Source of the DNA: Dyadobacter flavalbus
GTDB lineage: Bacteria > Bacteroidota > Bacteroidia > Cytophagales > Spirosomataceae
Assembly (NCBI RefSeq): GCF_006149045.1
Contig: NZ_VBSN01000027.1
Span: forward strand, 744,001-808,000
Direction of reading: 5' to 3'
DNA length: 64,000 nucleotides
The notes below the pieces were generated by a model. It did no database searches. It saw only the letters and a list, made by a program, of their open reading frames with translations, and had not been told where the DNA came from. Position 1 is the stretch's first letter. Every line of letters starts with the position of its first letter. Positions 11,801-18,534 of this stretch are shown here, one piece after another. A program made the position numbers and the translations under genes.

Positions 11801-13076
11801 GCCGGGTTATCTGAGAGCGCCGAAGTATTTTGGAATTGACAATACCAATGCGCCCGGACTGCCTTTTGTACTTGGTCAGCAGGACAGGAATTTCCAGATG
11901 AAAGCTGCGGAAAAAGGCTGGATTACCAAAAGTGAGCAGCAGAACATGCCGTTTCAGCAAACCATTGCCAAGAACTTCTCGGCCAATACGACGCTGGAAC
12001 CCTTCAAGGATTTCAGGCTGATTATAGAAGCGCGGCTGACGCGGCAGGATGCGTATCAGGAATTTTACCGTCCGGATGCAAGCGGCAATTTTGCCTCGCA
12101 GAGTCCGTTGCGGAACGGGCAGTTCAGCATGTCTTTCATGTCTTTCCGGACTGCATTTGCCAAAATGAGACGGGACAATTCTTCTCCGGTATTTGACAAG
12201 TTCAGGGCATACAGGGCCATTCTCAGGGACAGGCTGAATCAGGAAAACCCGACTTCGGGCGAGTATAACGAAACTTCGCAGGACGTACTGATTTCTTCTT
12301 TCTTTGCGGCTTACAGAGGCAAAGACCCGTTGACAGTCCGTACCAATCCGTTCCTTAAATTCCCGATGCCAAACTGGGATTTAAGCTATAATGGCTTGTC
12401 GCAGCTGCCGATGTTCAAGAAACTGTTCAGTTCATTTTCTCTGAAACACAAGTACATGTCCAATTACAGCGTGGGTAATTTTACTTCTTCGCTTGATTAC
12501 GAGGCTTTATACGTGAACCTTGCAGTCATGGGTTATCCATTGTCTTCCCGACTGAACGAACTCGGACAATACATTCCGGTATTTGCCATGAGCACCATTA
12601 CGTTGGCAGAACGGTTTCAGCCGCTGGTCGGCGTGGAATTCAGGACACAGAGCCGGGTTACAGCCAGAATCGAATACAACAGAGACCGTACGGTTGCGCT
12701 GAATATTTCCAACTCGCAAATGGCGGAACTGTTTAATCAGGACGTAACGGTCAATATCGGTTTTACCAAAAACAACGTAGCGATTCCGTTCAAGATCAAC
12801 GGCGTAAAAAAGAAACTGAAGAATGACATGACCATGCAGCTTGCCATGACATTCCGGGATACGCGGTCCATTCAGCGGAAATTTGACGGAGAGAACATTC
12901 CGATTGCGGGAAATATCAATTTCCAATTGAGGCCGACTGTTAATTATCTGGTAAATAACCGGTTAAGCGTTCAGTTTTATTTCGACAGAACTTTCAACGA
13001 TCCGCTGGTTTCCAATTCGTTTTATCGTGCAAGTACTTCGGGTGGCGTCCAGCTGAAGTTCAATCTGGCAGAATAA
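5886..13076 (+). CDS. sprA: Type IX secretion / gliding protein SprA
   Basis: SprA (Sov in Porphyromonas), 2396 residues, the giant outer-membrane barrel that forms the translocon of the type IX secretion system and is needed for gliding adhesin secretion. Recognition is by size, by the ruvA-sprA-gcvH neighbourhood, and by typical SprA features: long runs of alternating beta-strand sequence with frequent Tyr/Phe/Asn/Arg, and segments such as RRNTQFIFNEQI and NGVKKKLKNDM near the C-terminus. The frame opens with TTG at 5886. The hydrophobic stretch at about residues 18-37 would be its signal sequence, which supports this upstream start over the first in-frame ATG at about 6048. Likely cargo in this window are the GH protein ending at 48389 and perhaps the VCBS protein at 62385. 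Confidence 0.93.
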   Translation: MWLQPSLNKHIPLSSTIYSFLFKALTISTGALLLANISVDIEEPYSGQAQEWAIMADTLNDSTKKNIDRSGNQLIMRWKDFYSNRVAEPRPRSPFYLRDPANISTSIVLDSAGKVAVSENIQTPDGNLKFRTPERMDLETYDKIQEDRAFRSLLREYAGRQDGKSAMGARGLLPKLDIPPGLSKLLGDDFINFKPTGFVSLDLGLMHQFLDNPAIPIRQRRNTQFIFNEQISINFDARLGDQLGFQTNFDTKANFNFENAIKLNYKNPEESFIRKIEAGNINWAINSQLIPGVQNLFGLKTDFQFGRLNATFVASQQKSSKERIVLRGGAQSRDFELKADTYDENRNFFLSQYFRNIYEGSLQNTPTITSGVTVTRIEVYVTNRTTTTESLRNIVGFADLGEPAPYKSANPSLQPIRSTSPADNAANGLYKTLTSTESFRQVDNANSAITSLGFEKTLDYELLRGAKRLIAERDYTFNPQLGYISLTNALRNDEVLAVSYEYTLNGRSFKVGELTEDYQARGDDEVIALKLLKSSTIRNNTKLPMWDLMMKNIYSLGTSQIDKQGFQLRVIYKDDQTGIDNPNLQESSIANVPLIRLMGLDRLNPVNDLQPDGNFDFVEGITVDSKTGRIIFPVLEPFGTNLSKKFGAGEDQFRSKYVFNELYRTTMIDAQQITERNKFYIKGSYQSSGGAEVQLPFGVLETSVTVTSGGAPLSPGSDYIVEAQIGRVRLLNSSVLNSGREIVIEYERPDMFQNQIRTLLGTRLDYLVNRDMSVGLTAIKYRERTAGFLKRVSIGNEPVNNTMIGFDINFRKDVPFLTKWLDALPLLQTKEMSSIQFKGEVAKLFPGVSKDVNNRSLVDDFEATRTIYDLSRQPQKWRLASVPPEFRTGVDGKTLSYGYKRAKISAYTVDNIFGGAQGLGGGYEPPTNIDDNDRKNFYERLFLPNEIFPNRAIAGLVTYPQNILDIAYYPSEKGMYNYNTDLNADGRLKNPVQNFGGLSRAITSDNDFDNANIESIEFWMLDPFITGDQGRVRDGFEGVPNTTGGKLIFNLGDISEDVIPDERYNFENGLPIVDKIVGTNVDSTAWGYVTKSQYLINAFSNESGAHERQDVGLDGMNNDEERVFYKQYLDRLPASLSPQARARIIADPSGDDFQFFLGADLDSADAKVLQRYKNYIGMENNSPESRGTATDVTPASTNVPDGEDMNVDNTINDNESYYSYEVDLKPNQLAIGNGYIVDKTVTDGQNWYLFRVPIREFTGVVGNMNGFKSIRFMRMYLTGFQQPVVLRFAQLQMVGQQYRKYTSNLDAPGLQEVPEPYDAKFTVGTVSIEENSDTKSGTNKYVYKIPPGWQRDQDNTQRPPLLLNEQSMNLCVTDLRDGDSRAVYKNVSLDLLFRKRLRMYIHMQNEQNENKMVGAFMRIGTDLTQNYYEIDLSTLRATLPGDQPDTEVWPEENELNIALADLIEAKAQRNRQIDRNLSLPYTITTSDGRYKLTVVGNPDLSSVRVMMIGMRNPKSVDERPKTFCIWVDEMHVEGFDERGGIAAIAQLNAKLADFATVTASGRLETFGFGSVQQRIGERSRNFTTEYGFSSNIALDKLLPQSWGFSIPLFVSYDRRNVKPHFNPLDPDTPLNTSLDNLLSDEDRDGYRRLVEENTVKRGINFSNVHKVKVNQGAKNHFYDFENFSFTYAFSDDKRRNILTQEYAQRMYKGGISYVYSSQPKAFEPFKKWTAVSRWTDLIKDFNLTLLPNTVSIRTDVDRRFLKTQLRNADLTTEGIQPLYEKYFWFNRYYDFSWNLTRNITLTYNSSANSIIDEPMGDINTASKKDSLWSNFKKLGRIKNFDQKIDLTYRLPLDKIPLTDWMTADYKHSVAYQYQANALGLKDTTGLPFGDIIRNSRERGINGKVDFVLLYNKLRYLKFANTPTVARKNFARSPGDIEDIDMRTTDVLKTLTRALMTVRGINVSYSVLETTSLPGYLRAPKYFGIDNTNAPGLPFVLGQQDRNFQMKAAEKGWITKSEQQNMPFQQTIAKNFSANTTLEPFKDFRLIIEARLTRQDAYQEFYRPDASGNFASQSPLRNGQFSMSFMSFRTAFAKMRRDNSSPVFDKFRAYRAILRDRLNQENPTSGEYNETSQDVLISSFFAAYRGKDPLTVRTNPFLKFPMPNWDLSYNGLSQLPMFKKLFSSFSLKHKYMSNYSVGNFTSSLDYEALYVNLAVMGYPLSSRLNELGQYIPVFAMSTITLAERFQPLVGVEFRTQSRVTARIEYNRDRTVALNISNSQMAELFNQDVTVNIGFTKNNVAIPFKINGVKKKLKNDMTMQLAMTFRDTRSIQRKFDGENIPIAGNINFQLRPTVNYLVNNRLSVQFYFDRTFNDPLVSNSFYRASTSGGVQLKFNLAE

Positions 13077-13151
13077 CATTTTGATTTGGAAAATACGTGC
13101 TACATCGTGTAATTTGCGATTCAAAGATTTCAAAACTTACCTTAATATACC

Positions 13152-13532
13152 ATGAATTTCCCGTCAGAACTTAAGTATACAGAAGATCACGAATGGATTC
13201 GTATTGAAGGAGATACCGCTATCATCGGAATTACAGATCATGCACAGAATGAACTGGGTGATATTGTATATGTAGATATCAATACTGTCGGGGACGCTCT
13301 GGAAAAAGGTGAAGTATTTGGCTCTGTTGAGGCCGTAAAGACGGTTTCTGATCTTTTGATCCCGGTTGCAGGAACTGTAACTGAAGTAAATGAAGAACTG
13401 GACGGAGAGCCTGAACTGGTGAATACAGATCCTTACGGCCGCGGATGGATGGTGAAAATAAGTTTGTCAAGTCCCGGCGATGAAGACGGTTTGCTGTCAG
13501 CCGAAGATTATCAAAAATTAATAGGCGCCTGA
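13152..13532 (+). CDS. gcvH: Glycine cleavage system protein H
   Basis: Lipoyl carrier protein of the glycine cleavage system, 126 residues, which shuttles the aminomethyl group between the P, T and L proteins. The lipoylation site is K63 in [12 protein letters not shown], at the usual position, and [16 protein letters not shown] is the conserved start of the lipoyl fold. The C-terminal [13 protein letters not shown] motif is also present. It lies 75 bases after sprA and ends in a clear intrinsic terminator, so the ruvA-sprA-gcvH block probably ends here. gcvP and gcvT are not in the window. Confidence 0.97.
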   Translation: MNFPSELKYTEDHEWIRIEGDTAIIGITDHAQNELGDIVYVDINTVGDALEKGEVFGSVEAVKTVSDLLIPVAGTVTEVNEELDGEPELVNTDPYGRGWMVKISLSSPGDEDGLLSAEDYQKLIGA

Positions 13533-13542
13533 AATTAGGTTG

Positions 13543-13567
13543 AAGCTCCATCAGGAGCTTTTTTTTT
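13543..13567 (+). terminator. Rho-independent terminator after gcvH
   Basis: Perfect 7-bp stem AAGCTCC/GGAGCTT with an ATCA loop, followed by an unbroken T run to 13567. It starts ten bases after the gcvH stop and separates it from the dihydroorotase-like gene. Confidence 0.9.
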
Positions 13568-13609
13568 GAAACCGGTTTGATTCCGGCAATTCATTCTTGT
13601 TAGATAAAT

Positions 13610-14893
13610 ATGAAACTACTAGTTCGCTCTGTTCAGATTGTTGATAAAAAGTCTCCGTTTAACGGACAAATAAAGGATTTGCTGATTGAAGATGGTATAA
13701 TTAAAGAAATTGGTGAAAATCTTTCTGCAGGTTCAGCCGAAATTATAGAAGCCGGTAAAATGTATGTGTCCGCCGGATGGCTGGATATGCGCGTTGCTTC
13801 GCGTGACCCCGGATTCGAACATAAAGAAGACCTTAAAAGTGTGCGGCAGGCAGCAGCGCACGGCGGCTTTACCGAAATTGTGCTGCTGCCCAACTCGCAG
13901 CCGGTTGTGCATAGCAAGGATACGCTGAATTACATTCGTCAGTCGGGAACGGATGAACTGGTGAAATTGCATGTGGCCGGATCGGTAAGCCGGAAAGCGG
14001 AAGGCGTAGACTTTACCGAAATGATCGACTTGCATGAAGCCGGTGCCATTGCATTTACGGACGGCGAGCATCCGGTTCAGAATGCGGACCTTTTCCTGAA
14101 AACAATCCTGTATCTTCAGCCGATGAATGCACTGCTCATGAACAGGCCGGAAGAAAGACAGCTTACACTTTACAGCCAAATGCACGAAGGCGTAACCAGT
14201 ACGCTGATCGGTATGAAAGGAATGCCTTCGCTGGCCGAAGAAATGATGCTGACGCGCGATCTGAAACTGCTGGAATATGCACTGGAAAAAAGCATGTATA
14301 AAACAGACGTTCCGGCGCTTCATGTTTCCCTTGTTTCTGCAGCCGAATCCGTGGAGCTGATCCGGGAAGCAAAGAAAAAAGGGCTTCCGGTTTCCTGTGA
14401 TATTGCAGCGCACCAGCTGGCATTTCACGATACGGACCTGATCAGCTTTGATACCAACCTGAAAGTAAATCCGCCTTTCCGCTCCGTTGCCGATTCGGAT
14501 GCGATTAAAACCGGACTTGCAGACGGAACCATTGACGCGATTGTTTCGGATCACAGCCCGCATGACGAGGAAAGTAAAAACGTTGAATTTGATCATGCCG
14601 ATTTCGGAATAACAGGGCTGGAAACGGTCTTTTCACTTGCCATCATGCATAGCGGCCTGAGCGTTGAAGATATTGTTGAAAAACTGACTGCTGCGCCGAG
14701 AAGAATTCTGCGGTTACCGGAAAGCAGCATTAAAGAAGGCATAAAAGCAAACCTGACTTTTTTTGAACCGGAAACGGAGTGGGATTTTAGTAAGAGCTAT
14801 TCCAAATCAAAGAATACGCCATTTTTGGGAAAGGCGCTGACGGGCAAGGTAAGAGGAGTAATCAACAATGGTAAACAGGAGTGGTACAAATGA
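13610..14893 (+). CDS. Dihydroorotase-like protein lacking the HxH metal motif
   Basis: Amidohydrolase-fold protein of 427 residues, closest to class I dihydroorotase of pyrimidine synthesis. The segment that normally reads DxHxH before the RDPG substrate loop is DMRVASRDPG here (residues 59-68), so both metal-ligand histidines are replaced by R61 and A63. The RDPG loop and the late SDHSPHD segment remain. Similar HxH-less homologues occur in Bacteroidota and are often annotated pyrC. By analogy with inactive dihydroorotase subunits that scaffold aspartate transcarbamoylase in other bacteria, a structural role is possible. It overlaps the next gene by the four bases ATGA, indicating translational coupling. 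I leave the gene symbol empty because catalysis is doubtful. Confidence 0.85.
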   Translation: MKLLVRSVQIVDKKSPFNGQIKDLLIEDGIIKEIGENLSAGSAEIIEAGKMYVSAGWLDMRVASRDPGFEHKEDLKSVRQAAAHGGFTEIVLLPNSQPVVHSKDTLNYIRQSGTDELVKLHVAGSVSRKAEGVDFTEMIDLHEAGAIAFTDGEHPVQNADLFLKTILYLQPMNALLMNRPEERQLTLYSQMHEGVTSTLIGMKGMPSLAEEMMLTRDLKLLEYALEKSMYKTDVPALHVSLVSAAESVELIREAKKKGLPVSCDIAAHQLAFHDTDLISFDTNLKVNPPFRSVADSDAIKTGLADGTIDAIVSDHSPHDEESKNVEFDHADFGITGLETVFSLAIMHSGLSVEDIVEKLTAAPRRILRLPESSIKEGIKANLTFFEPETEWDFSKSYSKSKNTPFLGKALTGKVRGVINNGKQEWYK

Positions 14894-15450
14894 AATCAGT
14901 CATAGCATATTTTAACAAACCGATTCTTAAAATTCCCCTGCTGTTCGGACTGATAACGGGGCTGTTGGTTTTCGGGTTTTTTCTGGGTTTATACGCAATG
15001 GGTATCGTGCCGCTTGGCAACAATAAAGTGCTGGATTTCGGCATACATATCATTATGATTGCAGTGGCCTGCTGGTATTTCCGCAAGAAAGTCGGAAACG
15101 GGTTTCTGCATCTTTGGGAAGCACTGACGATCGGTTATGTCGTGAATACGATCGGTGCGCTGATTGCGGGCTGGCTCATCTATTTTTTTGTGACGTATGC
15201 AGATCCTTCTGTTTTCACAGATTACATTGCCCAGATGAAAGCATTGATGCTTGAAGGAAAAAGTGAACTCGTGAAAAACATCGGAGAAGCGGAATTTTCC
15301 AAAATGTATAACGGCGTAGGCGGCATGGAGCGGTCGGAGATTATTATGGATGAAGTGAGCAAAAAAACGGTAATGGCCATTATTCCCATTCTGATCATTT
15401 CGCTGATTTTCCGCAAACAGAATTACGGCGTTTTTCATAATAAACCGTAA
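14890..15450 (+). CDS. DUF4199 membrane protein (first copy)
   Basis: A 186-residue integral membrane protein of the DUF4199 family, which is common in Bacteroidota and has no known function. Four hydrophobic segments are visible, at about 10-35, 45-62, 75-99 and 155-173, with a soluble loop between the third and fourth. The ATG at 14890 overlaps the stop of the dihydroorotase-like gene (ATGA), which favours this start over the GTG nine bases earlier. A second DUF4199 gene follows 67 bases downstream, so the pair is probably an old tandem duplication. Placement after a dihydroorotase homologue recurs in related genomes as far as I recall. Confidence 0.8.
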   Translation: MKSVIAYFNKPILKIPLLFGLITGLLVFGFFLGLYAMGIVPLGNNKVLDFGIHIIMIAVACWYFRKKVGNGFLHLWEALTIGYVVNTIGALIAGWLIYFFVTYADPSVFTDYIAQMKALMLEGKSELVKNIGEAEFSKMYNGVGGMERSEIIMDEVSKKTVMAIIPILIISLIFRKQNYGVFHNKP

Positions 15451-15517
15451 ATTTTACATCCGGAGTTTATCCTGAGGTTCCGGAAATGGAATTTGAATAA
15501 ACCTTAAAAGCACTGAA

Positions 15518-16033
15518 ATGGAAGAAAGAGCATCTACAGCCCGGGTTGCGCTTAAATACGGCGTTCTTACGTCCGTCATCATTATGGTTTATACCACGAT
15601 TATAAACGTCTCAGGATTGTCGCAAAATCAGTACCTGACTTCACTGACGTTCATTTTTATGATTGTCGCCATTGTTCTTGCCATGAAGGATTACCGCGAG
15701 CAGAACAAAGGATTTATGTCCTATGGTGAGGGCCTGGGTCTTGGCACGCTGGTTTCGGCAGTAATGGGGCTTCTGAGTTCTGCCTTCAACATGTTTTACA
15801 TGCAGTTTATCGACAATACCTTGCTGACGCAGGGAATGAATAAAGTCCGTGAGGACATGGAAAAAAGAGGCATGGACGATTCGCAGATTGATCAGGCCAT
15901 GGAGTTGTCGCAGCGGTTTATGTCGCCGGGCATCATCTTTTTCATGGGCGTTTTAGGTTCTGTTTTAATGGGACTTGTAGTTTCTCTTATTATCGCTGCC
16001 ATTTTACGACGTGAAAAGCCGGTATTTGAATAG
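15518..16033 (+). CDS. DUF4199 membrane protein (second copy)
   Basis: A 171-residue membrane protein of the same DUF4199 type as its upstream neighbour, diverged in sequence but with the same layout: hydrophobic segments at about 10-30, 38-53, 70-93 and 145-165, with a charged loop between the last two. It contains the YGEGLGLGTLVSA segment typical of the family. Function is unknown. The ATG at 15518 is the first in frame and gives a short cytoplasmic N-terminus. gldF starts 38 bases after its stop, so the genes from 13610 to 16800 may form one transcript. Confidence 0.8.
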   Translation: MEERASTARVALKYGVLTSVIIMVYTTIINVSGLSQNQYLTSLTFIFMIVAIVLAMKDYREQNKGFMSYGEGLGLGTLVSAVMGLLSSAFNMFYMQFIDNTLLTQGMNKVREDMEKRGMDDSQIDQAMELSQRFMSPGIIFFMGVLGSVLMGLVVSLIIAAILRREKPVFE

Positions 16034-16071
16034 CTTTTCCAGTTACAACAGCCTGTTAAAAATCCAGATTT

Positions 16072-16800
16072 GTGTTAGCAATTTTCCAGAAAGAAATAGG
16101 GAGTTTTTTCAATTCACTGATTGCCTACATCGTGATGGCAGTCTTTCTGACAACCGTTGGTTTGATCGTATGGGTATTCCCGGATTCCAGCATACTCGAT
16201 TACGGTTATGCCGATCTTGGCTCATTCTTTCAGCTGGCACCTTACGTTCTGCTGTTTCTGATCCCGGCCATCACCATGCGCTCGCTGGCCGAAGAATCCC
16301 GGAACGGCACGCTTGAACTGCTGCTGACGAAACCGCTTCAAAACCGCGACCTTATTTTAGGTAAATTTCTTGCAAACTGGTTTCTGGTGCTGATTACGCT
16401 GTTGCCGACTTTGCTGTATTATTACAGCGTGTACAAGCTTGGAAATCCGGAAGGAAACGTTGATTCAGCCGCTGTTTTCGGATCTTACATCGGTTTGCTG
16501 CTTTTCAGCGGCGTTGTGGTTGCTATGGGCTTGTGGGCTTCTTCCGTAAATGACAATCAGATTGTCGCATTTATTCTGGGCGTTTTTCTTGCTTTCATCT
16601 GGTATATCGGGTTTGGCTCGGTAGCGGCATTGTTCGGGACCGGATTTGTTGCACAGATACTTTCCTGGGCTGCGCTGGACGAACAGTACCGCGCGCTCGG
16701 AAAAGGGCTTATCGATTCGCGGAACATTATTTACCTGCTCAGCCTGATTATATTTTTCCTTTGCCTTACTTACTGGCAGGTCGAAAAGCTCAGAAAGTAA
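16072..16800 (+). CDS. gldF: Gliding motility ABC transporter permease GldF
   Basis: Permease of the GldFG ABC transporter, 242 residues with six hydrophobic segments of ABC-2 type. The N-terminus, FQKEIGSFFNSLIAYIV, and the following VWVFPDSSILDYGYADL are characteristic of GldF, and SLAEESRNGTLELLLTKPL is the conserved cytoplasmic coupling region. A GTG at 16072 gives this N-terminus; no ATG fits. GldF normally works with the permease-like subunit GldG and the ATPase GldA. GldG usually follows directly, but here a sigma factor gene follows after 69 bases. gldG and gldA must be elsewhere or absent. Its relation to gliding in this organism cannot be judged. Confidence 0.9.
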   Translation: MLAIFQKEIGSFFNSLIAYIVMAVFLTTVGLIVWVFPDSSILDYGYADLGSFFQLAPYVLLFLIPAITMRSLAEESRNGTLELLLTKPLQNRDLILGKFLANWFLVLITLLPTLLYYYSVYKLGNPEGNVDSAAVFGSYIGLLLFSGVVVAMGLWASSVNDNQIVAFILGVFLAFIWYIGFGSVAALFGTGFVAQILSWAALDEQYRALGKGLIDSRNIIYLLSLIIFFLCLTYWQVEKLRK

Positions 16801-16869
16801 AAGAACGGCCTCAGGCATTTCTCCGATCTAATCCTGTGAATTAATCGTATATGGTTAAAACACACGAAG

Positions 16870-17577
16870 ATGACAGCTTTTACACTCACGACACATGCAG
16901 CCTTGCCTCTTCAATCGTACGGATCTTTTTGCCGGTATGATAAAACAATTAATTACAAAGCGTCAGCCCTGTTATTCCGAAATTTTACTAGATTGCCGAC
17001 AAGTATTATACAATTAAATGTTAAGCAACTCTTGGCGACTAGCAAGGTAAAATACTCGGAAGAGGAATTGGTGGCAGCTCTGAAAAGAAATGAGCGAACC
17101 GCTTTTGAATTTCTGTACGATCACTACTCGGGAGCTTTGTTTAATATCATTTCCAAAACGCTGAGGGACGAAGAAAAAGCGGCTGATGTATTACAGGAAT
17201 CTTTTCTGAAAATCTGGAAAAATATTGCATCATACAATCCGGAAAAGGGAAGGCTGTTTACATGGATTATGAACATTGCCCGGAACGGTGCAATTGACGC
17301 GGCAAGAATGGAGGGAAGAAAGCCAGTCATGGATGATATTGAAAACAAGGCAGTTCTGAATGAACCTGACGTGGATGAAGATTCACTGGCATCCAGTTCG
17401 GAAATGAAGGCAATCGTGAACATGCTCAGGCCGGAAAGGAAAATCCTGATTGATATGGCTTACTTTCAGGGCTATACGCATGAAGAAATATCCGAAGAAC
17501 TGCGTATTCCTTTGGGAACGGTAAAATCCAGAATCCGGACAGCATTACAAGAGTTAAAACAATACTTTGCAGCATGA
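16870..17577 (+). CDS. ECF-type RNA polymerase sigma factor
   Basis: Sigma-70 family factor of the ECF (SigK-like) group. Region 2 is at about 69-135 in this frame, including FEFLYDHYSGALFN and VLQESFLKIWKN. Region 4 is at about 180-230, with helix-turn-helix GYTHEEISEELRIPLGTVKS. The only ATG is at 16870, but the first 54 residues do not look like a sigma factor, and the true start may be the TTG at 17032, which gives MATSKVKYSEEELV and a normal length of 181 residues. The stop overlaps the start of the next gene, an anti-sigma factor, by ATGA. This pairing makes it likely that the factor is held inactive at the membrane until a signal is sensed. Confidence 0.9.
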   Translation: MTAFTLTTHAALPLQSYGSFCRYDKTINYKASALLFRNFTRLPTSIIQLNVKQLLATSKVKYSEEELVAALKRNERTAFEFLYDHYSGALFNIISKTLRDEEKAADVLQESFLKIWKNIASYNPEKGRLFTWIMNIARNGAIDAARMEGRKPVMDDIENKAVLNEPDVDEDSLASSSEMKAIVNMLRPERKILIDMAYFQGYTHEEISEELRIPLGTVKSRIRTALQELKQYFAA

Positions 17578-18455
17578 ACATCCAAGCATACATAGAGTCC
17601 GGTATACTAGAAGAGTATGTATTGGGCACTGTTTCTCCGCAGGAAAAGCAGGAAGTGGAGTGTATGTCTCATATTTACCCTGAGATTAAAGAAGAGCTGC
17701 TGAGAACGGAAAGCGCATTGGAAGAATATGCACTGAAACATCAGACTGCGCCGCCAGCCTCACTGAAAGAGTCCATTTTTGCCAAAATGGATTTCGATAC
17801 TCCTCAAAACACAGCTGAAACGAACGCTGACGAATCGCATGCCGATTCGGTGAATGCGTCTGAAAATGTGCCGGTTTTGCCTGTTTCAGAAAAAACAGAA
17901 GATTCCAACGTAATCACCAATGCATTTGATCGAACCGAAGTACGGGAAGTAACACCGCTCTGGGCTCGACTAGCCGTTGCAGCTTCCTTGCTGCTTGCAT
18001 TATTTGCGGCCTGGTCGGCCAATGAGATAAACGGATTGAAGAAAAGCAATGAAAAGGTCGTTGCTGAAATGGAAAGTATAAAAAGCCAGTACGTCGATAA
18101 TCAGCAGCTGACAAACCTTTACCGCAATCCCAAGTATAAAATCGTTCAGATGGCCGGGCTTCCCAAATCGCCTGAAAGTTCGGTTGCCGCATTCTGGAAC
18201 CAGCAAACGAACGAGGTTTTATTGGACGTACGCAAGTTGCCGGAACCGCCGCAGGGCAAGCAATATCAGTTATGGAGCATTGTGGACGGAAAACCGGTCG
18301 ATATTGGCATGCTGGACAATCAGTTTTCAGGAAAAGTTCTGAAAATGAAAAATACAAAACCCGGATCGGCAGCTTTTGCCATCACGCTTGAAAAAGAAGG
18401 CGGAAATCCGACGCCTACCATGGAAGAAATGTACGTCATGGGAAAAGCGGTATAA
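17574..18455 (+). CDS. Membrane anti-sigma factor, RskA type
   Basis: Anti-sigma factor of 293 residues paired with the preceding ECF sigma gene, with which it overlaps by four bases. The N-terminal 70 residues (ending about PPASLKESIFAKM) form the cytoplasmic sigma-binding zinc-free ASD-like region. A disordered acidic linker follows, then one membrane helix at about 129-148 (LWARLAVAASLLLALFAAW), a short coiled coil at 150-180, and an extracytoplasmic RskA domain (185-290) containing QYQLWSIVDGKPVDIG. This is the standard layout of the SigK/RskA system, released by regulated proteolysis in studied cases. The signal sensed here is unknown. Confidence 0.9.
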   Translation: MNIQAYIESGILEEYVLGTVSPQEKQEVECMSHIYPEIKEELLRTESALEEYALKHQTAPPASLKESIFAKMDFDTPQNTAETNADESHADSVNASENVPVLPVSEKTEDSNVITNAFDRTEVREVTPLWARLAVAASLLLALFAAWSANEINGLKKSNEKVVAEMESIKSQYVDNQQLTNLYRNPKYKIVQMAGLPKSPESSVAAFWNQQTNEVLLDVRKLPEPPQGKQYQLWSIVDGKPVDIGMLDNQFSGKVLKMKNTKPGSAAFAITLEKEGGNPTPTMEEMYVMGKAV

Positions 18456-18478
18456 TTGTTCTGTCTTAAGAAATTCAT

Positions 18479-18516
18479 AACGCTCATTGTAAAGCCTCGT
18501 CTTTGCAATGAGCGTT
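18479..18516 (+). terminator. Hairpin after the sigma/anti-sigma pair
   Basis: Perfect 11-bp inverted repeat AACGCTCATTG/CAATGAGCGTT with a 16-base loop, in the 79-base gap before the FAD oxidoreductase. No T run follows, so a terminator role is plausible but not certain. Confidence 0.4.
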
Positions 18517-18534
18517 CTTCGTGTATAAAACCTT

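Noticed and set aside
13733-14596. Minus-strand frame of 287 codons inside the dihydroorotase-like gene
   Set aside because: Long antisense frame caused by codon bias; rich in His, Phe and Cys with no domain.
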